DNA of 11,851 nucleotides from Chloroflexota bacterium (GTDB lineage: Bacteria; Chloroflexota; Anaerolineae; Anaerolineales; Anaerolineaceae), in the NCBI GenBank assembly GCA_029777225.1, contig JAKOSR010000094.1:1-11851 (forward strand), in the 5' to 3' direction. Position numbers and translations under genes: made by a program. Shown here in pieces: positions 8,601-11,851 of the stretch. Position 1 is the stretch's first letter, and each line of letters starts with the position of its first letter. The notes beneath the pieces are model-generated. The model did no database searches. It saw only the letters and a program-made list of their open reading frames with translations, and had not been told where the DNA came from.

Positions 8601-9604
8601 TACTCGCCGAACAAACAAGAACAGTCTATTTCTCTCTCAGAATCCTCGCCCCTTGTCTCACGGTAATTCCCGGAAGTCTTGAGAAATACCTGCTACCAGA
8701 CACAACCGGGACACAGCAGCTTCAAATCCTGAACACGGGCGCGGCTGAAGGTCTATTTGAAATCAAGGAAATCGGCGTCTTGAAGAGTGTCGATTTCACC
8801 CCTCCGACCTACGCCTACCATCCCGAATTGGATTTACCTGGCCTGGATAAATCAAAGACCTCCACAGCCACACCGCAAGCTCCAAAGCCGCAAAACGCGG
8901 TAGAGGATGTCTTAATCAGTGAAGGCTTTGAGGTAAGTGTGCCACCGGCCGACTGGACAAGTATTGCTACCAATCCGGTTACCTGGGTACAGAACGATTA
9001 CAATCCTCATTCTGGCACCTACAATGCCGACATTGAATATGACTTCAATCAGGATGAGTGGCTGCTGACGCCAGAAATGAACCTATCGGAAGGGACACTT
9101 ACAGTATGGTCCGGTGGATCTGTTTATTGGTGCCGCGATACCTATGACAACTGCGATTTGAATGTCTGGATCGTCGTGGATGAAGTTGGTGGCGGTGACG
9201 ACATCCTAGTCAAGACCCTGGATGAAGATTGGTCTGGATCTTGGGCATGGGATCAATCCACCATGGATCTGACCAGCTTGCTGCCTGGCGGACTGGTTCG
9301 CATTGGCTTCCAATACATTGGTGATGATGGCGCTGAAGCGTATATTGATGACGTAGTGCTTGATGGTGTTGAAGGCGCGGATGTGCCGTGGTTGAGTGAA
9401 GATCCAACCGCCGGTTCAGTCCCACCAGACAGTACTGTCTCCATCGCGGTTTCGTACGACGCTACAGGTCTGACTCTCGGCGACTACATGGCAATTCTCA
9501 GCATCAAGAATGCTCCCAACCCGAAACTTCTCGTTCCGGTCACGTTGCATGTGGTGGAAGAGTTGCCCACTTATTCATTCTATCTGCCGTTGATGCTAAA
9601 GTAA
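2699..9604 (+). CDS. Giant secreted subtilisin-like (S8, bacillopeptidase F-like) mosaic protease
   Basis: This 2301-residue exported serine protease starts with a Sec signal peptide (basic MNRKILLK, hydrophobic core 9-23, likely cut after ASA, residue 30). An I9-like propeptide follows (about 45-150). The S8 domain (about 165-505) shows Asp192 (SIDTGV), His236 (NGHGTH), oxyanion Asn340 (SNGNAS) and Ser431 (GTSMSAPH). HGTHTMGTMVG and GIAPGAQW recall bacillopeptidase F, and a cysteine cluster at about 265-285 suggests disulfides. Then come two carboxypeptidase-regulatory-like sandwiches (507-686), two jelly rolls (699-859, 865-1024), a third sandwich (1039-1122), and three split Ig-like modules separated by sandwiches 4 and 5 (1123-2285). 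The protein ends YLPLMLK. A good Shine-Dalgarno (AAGGAAG) and the signal peptide fix the start. Own promoter and terminator make it monocistronic. It probably digests extracellular or surface protein; substrate unknown, and no cell-wall anchor or transmembrane segment is visible after the signal peptide. Confidence 0.93.
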   Translation: MNRKILLKLLSVTLIIGLVAGFLTPGQASAEPASPQAAVTVENAVMDEMNKSGSATYWVDFSGTTDLSKASSMSWADRGWFVYDTLKAEAEKTQASVSAYLSNAGVSFESFWIKNTILVKNSDKVVLNALQYLPNVKAIRATHSYILYEPEKDSKLIDMGGKGVEPNIAHVLAPDAWALGYTGEGLVVSSIDTGVRYTHQALVNQYRGNNGGTFTHDYNWFDPYGNYTVPTDANGHGTHTMGTMVGDDGGSNQIGIAPGAQWMACRGCSTSSCTDTALLTCAQFIAAPTTVAGTNPNPSMRPNVVNNSWGDCSTSYDNWYQDVVNAWQASGIYPVFSNGNASNCGYSAPPGLNTVGNPARYGNVTGVGSSGEQNGQYATHSNWGPTDNPDTINPTDGFDLMKPQVIAPGVSIRSSVPTNDSSYEDGWSGTSMSAPHVTGLVALMWQAAPCLVGDYAVTENLMEASATDITYNDGSSATPTDFPNYATGWGEINALAAVQAAAGLCGNSILTGTVTSDSAVPLEGARIEITGASPSNHRVVMTNASGVYSANVNADTYAITASLIGFESASVTGVVVGDGATVTQDFQLVELPNTLITGVVYDGGIEGTSEVHGIPLAAQLTFSMTGYSETVETNPLTGEYAITLYHGQEYDVKVEAIPSGYLMLNTTITPSDTDPYIQDYTLYVNNVSCSAPGYGPDYDLMFDFEGSNQGFISSGTNSSWAWGDFTSGPNAGHSGTKGIATNPAGNYNASELSYMTSAPINLTAAGTSNSVIEFWQWRHIESATFDNGTVEVTKNGGTTWTAVYGPMGGVTDTAYNKVQIVLDPSYNVSNFQMRFKFKSDTSVQYEGWYIDDIGFYTFTVPPATQVFSTNFDADNGGFVASGTNSTWAWGAPTSGPNTPYSPPNVWATNLAGYYNNSEESYITSPVIDLSAYAGNAPSISFAHWYSSESNTYDYGSVEASKDGGTTWVPILQKFGTSVSPWAIRTLPLDPSYAVSNFKLRFHFHSDSSVNSYYGWYIDDVRVLVSAPYTISVPCVAINGGYVAGHVYDENYPTTVLAGASVVSDTAGAVTDADGLYWMFQRTTSDPEDVVFTASLPKYVDRSDTISVAQDTLNIHDFFLPAGMLSTNPTSLTRTIFLHDDPETSMLNVINNGGGAANISLTEKDKGFTPLALNLPAFSGELEKSAVPSSIMRDPNAPKAAGESSLLQNKDSLAATLATPPAFAVDIYNDNLVHIPDLATPGIWETIGSVPTALYAGDFLGDDFSKIYAIDDANTFYTIDVATGTPTVIGTVTPPSGESITGISGADGFFYGLSTACGGGSTLFTLDPETGDISIVGTNSIGCGIDLAYVPDQEAIYVVDLINDSTFRVDPATAEATELGSTGVAANYAQGMDYDEESGVLYWAAYSTSAELRVIDMETGASALIGAFPTGEVDSFAIPTGGGADVPWLSEAPVEGTIAGHTTLPIAVTFDVATIEQPGDYFAELKVKHDTPYAVGSIPVTLHVIRPFNWGNFKGDVVTTEKCDLDPHPLADATINFIQGGIVVASTTTDANGHYSYSLLTGTYDIQLVSAGYVTRVESSKYLGPSMDIVVDFTTRLNQPCLSVEPMELAFTQLPDEVHEQPLVFTNTGAHEAVFDISEIAGVGPIIDSDIELVLDDGSAEDGIGIGGTLEFIFLNRFTPDPELFPFNLDAVKVYWDSANVSVGDEFQIAIYQNTSGSEDPAVGAELLYKKAVTASVMDDFETYMLDEPVALEGPGDVLIGVVAMEVPGSSYFPAAIDETASQGRSWAGWWLASPPPDDLVLPPDDTWMLIDDAGYPGNWLVRGLGSAGATDIIWLTEDPIAGVVPPDGGTTEVTLTYDSTGLTPGRYTGKLSIANQPDPKIVLPVTLNVSAPANYGYLGGTVEGMEVCNVNPTGLKGALVDFVQDGSVIASSVTKLDGTFKIALPAGIYDIEVTATGFEPKTRSGVVLLAEQTRTVYFSLRILAPCLTVIPGSLEKYLLPDTTGTQQLQILNTGAAEGLFEIKEIGVLKSVDFTPPTYAYHPELDLPGLDKSKTSTATPQAPKPQNAVEDVLISEGFEVSVPPADWTSIATNPVTWVQNDYNPHSGTYNADIEYDFNQDEWLLTPEMNLSEGTLTVWSGGSVYWCRDTYDNCDLNVWIVVDEVGGGDDILVKTLDEDWSGSWAWDQSTMDLTSLLPGGLVRIGFQYIGDDGAEAYIDDVVLDGVEGADVPWLSEDPTAGSVPPDSTVSIAVSYDATGLTLGDYMAILSIKNAPNPKLLVPVTLHVVEELPTYSFYLPLMLK
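4217..8644 (+). repeat. Five dispersed carboxypeptidase-regulatory-like beta-sandwich domains
   Basis: Copies lie at about 4217-4468, 4472-4756, 5813-6064, 7217-7486 and 8372-8644 within the protease gene. Each has the family pattern: a first strand GxVxxxxxxPLxxAxI/V, a turn like TDANGHYSYSLLTGTYDI, then GYxxxxxxxxxL. Copies 4 and 5 are the most alike, for example DATINFIQGGIVVAS against GALVDFVQDGSVIAS. Copy 2 is the most divergent. Such domains usually act as rigid spacers or carbohydrate/protein-binding modules in secreted enzymes. Confidence 0.75.
4793..5770 (+). repeat. Tandem pair of jelly-roll (immune inhibitor A/MAM-like) domains
   Basis: Residues 699-859 and 865-1024 of the protease are two copies of one domain. 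Shared blocks include SGTNSSWAWG against SGTNSTWAWG, ATNPAGNYNASELSYMTS against ATNLAGYYNNSEESYITS, and LDPSYNVSNFQMRF against LDPSYAVSNFKLRF. Both end in GWYIDD. The FxxDxxGF start and YIDDV end are typical of the domain downstream of immune-inhibitor-A-type and other secreted proteases, where it is thought to bind ligand or calcium. The pair arose by internal duplication. Confidence 0.82.
6065..9553 (+). repeat. Three Ig-like (BACON/choice-of-anchor type) modules, each split by a different inserted domain
   Basis: First halves lie at residues 1123-1167, 1600-1644 and 1986-2029, with the pattern LxVxPxSLxxxxxxxxxxxxxLxxxNTGxAxxxFxIxE. Second halves lie at 1443-1503, 1830-1889 and 2227-2285, with [AT]D[VI]xWL[ST]E.P..G at the start and PVTL[HN]V at the end. 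The material between the halves differs. Module A holds five propeller-like repeats (TIDVATG, TLDPETG, RVDPATA, VIDMETG, about 1220-1440). Module B holds a sandwich beginning ELVLDDGSAEDG (about 1645-1829). Module C holds a cleaved-adhesin-like jelly roll (about 2074-2222, ending AYIDDVVLDG). Inserts A and C are preceded by Pro/Ala/Ser-rich linkers. Confidence 0.72.
9554..9601 (+). other. C-terminal tail of the protease ending in YLPLMLK
   Basis: After the last Ig-like strand (PVTLHV) come 16 residues ending SFYLPLMLK just before the TAA. I recall the pattern aromatic-LPL-hydrophobic-hydrophobic-K/R at the C-terminus of many secreted Chloroflexota proteins, which suggests a shared sorting or processing signal. 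It is not an LPXTG motif with a membrane helix. Its function is unproven. Confidence 0.5.
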
Positions 9605-9629
9605 CGCGGATGGGAACTTAGGTTTGTAG

Positions 9630-9662
9630 AAAAGCTCCCTGCCTCGAGGCAGGGAGCTTTTT
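9630..9662 (+). terminator. Rho-independent terminator of the protease gene
   Basis: A perfect palindrome begins 25 bp after the stop codon. A 14-bp stem (9630-9643 with 9648-9661) encloses a TCGA loop, with GC-rich centre GCTCCCTGCC and a T run at 9658-9662. The matching A run on the left side means it could also stop transcription from the opposite strand. It separates the protease transcript from the yebC operon. Confidence 0.93.
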
Positions 9663-9680
9663 CTCACACCACAAAGTTAG

Positions 9681-9724
9681 TCGGGTATTCCACTGGAAGT
9701 AACCCGATACTCTGATGAATCAGA
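9681..9724. repeat. Two small adjacent inverted repeats upstream of the yebC promoter
   Basis: The first is TCGGGT (9681-9686) with ACCCGA (9702-9707), containing an inner TTCC/GGAA pair (9688-9691 and 9695-9698) around ACT. The second is TCTGAT-GA-ATCAGA (9711-9724), a near-contiguous palindrome of operator size. They lie between the protease terminator and the yebC promoter, about 65-110 bp upstream of the -10 box. They could be protein-binding sites or chance; no function can be assigned. Confidence 0.45.
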
Positions 9725-9788
9725 TGGGATTTAATTGCTTTATTGCAAGCCTTTTTACCCAATTCATTCCATTTTGACGATGAACAAC

Positions 9789-9797
9789 TGGTATAAT
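9789..9797 (+). promoter_or_regulatory. Extended -10 promoter of the yebC-ruvC operon
   Basis: TGGTATAAT contains a perfect TATAAT (9792-9797) preceded by the TGn extension. No good -35 box lies 16-18 bp upstream, which is usual for extended -10 promoters. The start would fall near 9804, giving a leader of about 41 nt to the yebC ATG. A TTGACG at 9774-9779 is only 12 bp from the -10 and is not a usable -35. Confidence 0.65.
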
Positions 9798-9844
9798 TAT
9801 GTGTTGCATTTTTCGATTCGAGACTTCACGAAGGAGATAGTTCT

Positions 9845-10600
9845 ATGTCCGGACATTCACATTGGTCCACAATCAAACGCAAGAAGGGCGCGGCCGATGC
9901 CAAGAAAGGCGCGGTCTTCACGCGTCTGGCAAGAGAGATTGCCTTAGCAGCCCGAGAAGGTGGCGGTGATCCTGATATGAACGTCAGCCTCTACCTGGCG
10001 ATTGAACGGGCACGTGCCAGTAATATGCCCAAAGACAGCATCGACCGCGCCATTAAGCGTGGCACCGGAGAAGATAAAGACGGCGCTGAATTGGAAGAGA
10101 TTACCTACGAAGGGTACCTGGGTAAGGGCGTGGTGGCCATGATTGAGTGCGTTACTGAAAATCGGAATCGCACCGTTGCAGAGCTCCGCCACATTCTCAC
10201 CAGGGGTGGTGGTGACCTGGCGAATAACGGTTCTGTGAGCTGGCAATTCGACCGCAAAGCCATCTATTCCGTCAAATCCACGGGCAAGAATTTCGACAAG
10301 GTCTTTGAAGCTGCCCTGGAAGCCGGCGCGGATGACGTACTGGAGGATGACGGGTACATCGAGATTATCGGCGGGGTTGAAACCTTCAAAGCCATCAATG
10401 ACAGCCTGCATGGCGCTGGCATCAAGCCGGAAGAAGCCGGGCTGCGCATGGTTCCCCAACAGGAAATGGAGTTGGATAAGGAACAAACCATTTCCTTGAT
10501 GCGTGTCATCGAGATGCTCGAAGAGAGCGATGACGTGCAAAATGTTTACACCAACCTGAAGATTTCCGATGAGGCATTGGCTGCCATGGAGGAAGATTAA
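9845..10600 (+). CDS. yebC: YebC/PmpR/TACO1 family protein
   Basis: The protein has 251 residues, the normal length for the family. It opens with the signature SGHSHWSTIKRKKGAADAKKGAVFTRLAREI and continues with the conserved blocks NMPKDSIDRAIKRGTG, YEGYLGKGVVAMIECVTENRNRT and GGDLANNGSVSWQF. The GHSxW start points to the YebC-I type (as in E. coli) rather than the YeeI type. The family was long annotated as transcriptional regulators. More recent work on YebC and mitochondrial TACO1 supports a ribosome-associated role that relieves stalling at proline-rich stretches. The start is fixed by AAGGAGA at 9831-9837, seven bases before the ATG, and by the family N-terminus. ruvC follows after a 6-bp gap, the classic arrangement. 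His at position 6 replaces the common Lys and looks like a tolerated variant. Confidence 0.95.
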   Translation: MSGHSHWSTIKRKKGAADAKKGAVFTRLAREIALAAREGGGDPDMNVSLYLAIERARASNMPKDSIDRAIKRGTGEDKDGAELEEITYEGYLGKGVVAMIECVTENRNRTVAELRHILTRGGGDLANNGSVSWQFDRKAIYSVKSTGKNFDKVFEAALEAGADDVLEDDGYIEIIGGVETFKAINDSLHGAGIKPEEAGLRMVPQQEMELDKEQTISLMRVIEMLEESDDVQNVYTNLKISDEALAAMEED

Positions 10601-10606
10601 GCCGCG

Positions 10607-11110
10607 ATGAAAATCCTGGGGATTGACCCGGGCATTGCCATCACCGGGTTCGGCATTCTGCAACTCAACGAGGCCGGTGATCCAGAGTTGGTTCGATATG
10701 GTGTGATTGATTCAACGGCTGTGAGGGAAACCTCCAGCCGTTTGGTTTTCCTTTTCGACGCGCTCCAGGAATTGCTCGTTACAGGAAAACCGGATTATTG
10801 CGCCCTCGAGCAGCTCTACTTTTCCAAGAACATTACCACGGGCATGCGCGTGAGTGAAGCCCGCGGCGTAATTGAACTCTGCATGGCAAAAAACAACGTT
10901 CCGGTTGGGGAATACACACCCAACGAAGTCAAGCAATCCGTCACCTCCTACGGTAACGCAGCCAAAAAACAAGTGCAGGAAATGGTGAAGGTGATGTTGG
11001 CAATGGAAAGCATTCCCAAACCCGATGACGCGGCCGACGCGCTGGCCATTGCCCTTTGCCACATCAGCCATTTGCGGTACGAGCGGAAGATATCCGAGGT
11101 CGAAGCATGA
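10607..11110 (+). CDS. ruvC: Holliday junction resolvase RuvC
   Basis: This 167-residue endonuclease cuts four-way junctions during recombinational repair, working with the RuvAB branch-migration motor. The four metal-binding acids are visible: D7 (GIDPG), E68 (ALEQLYFSKN), and D141 with D144 (DDAADALAIA). The conserved blocks RVSEARGVIELC, YTPNEVKQSVTSYGNAAKKQVQ and the FSKN segment are also in place, so it should be active. Length is normal. It starts 6 bp after the yebC stop, with GGAGGA at 10588-10593 inside the end of yebC and a rather long 13-nt spacing to the ATG. Its TGA overlaps the next start (ATGA). ruvA and ruvB do not follow immediately and may be elsewhere. Confidence 0.96.
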   Translation: MKILGIDPGIAITGFGILQLNEAGDPELVRYGVIDSTAVRETSSRLVFLFDALQELLVTGKPDYCALEQLYFSKNITTGMRVSEARGVIELCMAKNNVPVGEYTPNEVKQSVTSYGNAAKKQVQEMVKVMLAMESIPKPDDAADALAIALCHISHLRYERKISEVEA

Positions 11111-11851
11111 TTACCAGCAATTCCAATGACCGGATTGTGGCCATCCGGAAACTGCTGGAAAGCAAGCATCGGCGGGCTACCAATCGCTTTCTGGCCGAAG
11201 GCCTGCGGGTGGTGGCGCAGGCGCTTGAGTCTCATGCCGCGGTGGATGAAATCGTCTATGCTCCTGATTTGCTCATCAGCGAGTTTGGGCAAGACCTCGT
11301 TGCCAGGGCTGAGTTCGCGGGTATTCCAGTCATTGACGTAAGCCCGAGCGTGTTTTTCACCCTGGCACAGAAAGACAAACCCCAGGGGATTGCCGCGGTA
11401 ATCCAACAGAAATGGCTAAACTTGCCTGAAACCAAGGCCCAACCTGGCGACCTTTGGGTGGCCTTGCAAGCGGTTCAAAACCCCGGGAACCTGGGAACTG
11501 TGCTACGCACCTGCGACGCGGTCGGAGCTAATGGCTTGTTATTGCTAGATGATTGTACAGACCCGTATGATCCCGCCGCGGTCAAAGCCAGCATGGGCTC
11601 AATTTTTACAGTTCCCCTGGCACGCGGGAGACTGCAGGACCTGCGCGATTGGCTGGCGGCCAATCCCGTACTCAAGGTGGTTGGTAGTTCAGATAGAGCC
11701 GAGATGGATTGTTTCAAGGCTGCTTACCCGGAAACTTGCCTAGTGCTCATGGGCAGTGAGCGTGAGGGGCTGCCTAATGGCTACTTTGCCCTGTGTGATG
11801 ACGTGGTGCGCATCCCAATGGAAGGCGCGTGTGATTCCCTCAATCTCTCCG
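11107..11851 (+). CDS. SpoU/TrmH-family RNA 2'-O-methyltransferase (3' end off window)
   Basis: An open frame runs from the ATG overlapping the ruvC stop to the right edge; 248 full codons are visible with no stop. Residues about 5-95 form the L30e-like substrate-binding domain typical of RlmB/MRM3-type enzymes, ending in LAQKDKPQGIAAV. The SPOUT domain follows with all three motifs. Motif 1 is QNPGNLGTVLRTCDAVGA (from Q124, with the conserved R134), motif 2 is MGSEREGLP (from M215), and motif 3 is IPMEGACDSLNLS (from I236). It transfers methyl from S-adenosylmethionine to a ribose 2'-OH, most likely in 23S rRNA; which nucleotide cannot be told, so no symbol is given. Only some C-terminal residues should be missing. 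The 4-bp ATGA overlap with ruvC indicates coupled translation. Confidence 0.93.
   Translation, partial: MITSNSNDRIVAIRKLLESKHRRATNRFLAEGLRVVAQALESHAAVDEIVYAPDLLISEFGQDLVARAEFAGIPVIDVSPSVFFTLAQKDKPQGIAAVIQQKWLNLPETKAQPGDLWVALQAVQNPGNLGTVLRTCDAVGANGLLLLDDCTDPYDPAAVKASMGSIFTVPLARGRLQDLRDWLAANPVLKVVGSSDRAEMDCFKAAYPETCLVLMGSEREGLPNGYFALCDDVVRIPMEGACDSLNLS

Noticed and set aside
9774..9779. TTGACG as a -35 box for yebC
   Set aside because: Only 12 bp separate it from the TATAAT; the TGn extension before the -10 explains the promoter better.
2387..9844. Mobile element, CRISPR array or integrated island around the protease gene
   Set aside because: No transposase, integrase, tRNA, terminal inverted repeats or direct-repeat array is visible, and base composition does not shift obviously at the borders.
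9735..9947. 70-codon + strand frame overlapping the yebC start
   Set aside because: It covers the promoter and leader of yebC and then reads yebC out of frame; no support as a gene.
9944..10663. 239-codon open frame on the - strand opposite yebC
   Set aside because: It lies wholly over yebC and the start of ruvC, which carry family signatures; no motif supports a protein on the other strand.

Overview
The window reads as a piece of a bacterial chromosome, most probably from Chloroflexota (Anaerolineae-like). The assignment rests on three things: balanced base composition, a giant secreted S8 protease of the mosaic type common in that phylum, and its C-terminal tail YLPLMLK, a type of ending I recall from many Chloroflexota exported proteins. 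It is inference; no rRNA or tRNA gene is present to confirm it. All supported genes lie on the + strand.

Region 1 (1-2386) is a two-gene DNA-repair operon. The first gene, cut by the left edge, is the C-terminal part of an MrfA/YprA-type DExH helicase (DUF1998, four-Cys zinc site). It carries an apparently intact HNH nuclease domain inserted inside DUF1998. The second gene, overlapping it by one base, is MrfB/YprB, a DEDDh exonuclease with a TPR-like tail. In Bacillus subtilis this pair repairs mitomycin C damage, and the nuclease that makes the initial incision is not known to me. An HNH domain built into the helicase is a natural candidate for that step here.

Region 2 (2387-9629) holds a 312-bp spacer and one very large gene. 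The spacer has a good sigma-70-type promoter, a long leader with a hairpin and an orphan Shine-Dalgarno sequence. The gene encodes a 2301-residue exported subtilisin-like protease. After the catalytic domain come five carboxypeptidase-regulatory-like beta-sandwiches, two tandem jelly-roll domains, and three immunoglobulin-like modules. Each Ig-like module is split at the same point by a different inserted domain: a beta-propeller-like domain, a beta-sandwich, and a cleaved-adhesin-like jelly roll. A perfect rho-independent terminator ends the transcript, so this is a monocistronic unit between two DNA-metabolism loci.

Region 3 (9663-11851) has two small inverted repeats and an extended -10 promoter. 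These are followed by a tight operon: yebC (translation factor/regulator family), ruvC (Holliday-junction resolvase) and a SpoU/TrmH-type RNA 2'-O-methyltransferase that runs off the right edge. yebC-ruvC is a classic bacterial pairing; ruvA and ruvB do not follow directly.

The points most worth a second look are the HNH insertion in the MrfA-like helicase, the same-site insertions in the three Ig-like modules of the protease, and the protease's C-terminal tail as a possible sorting signal. I saw no CRISPR array, insertion sequence, tRNA or phage gene.
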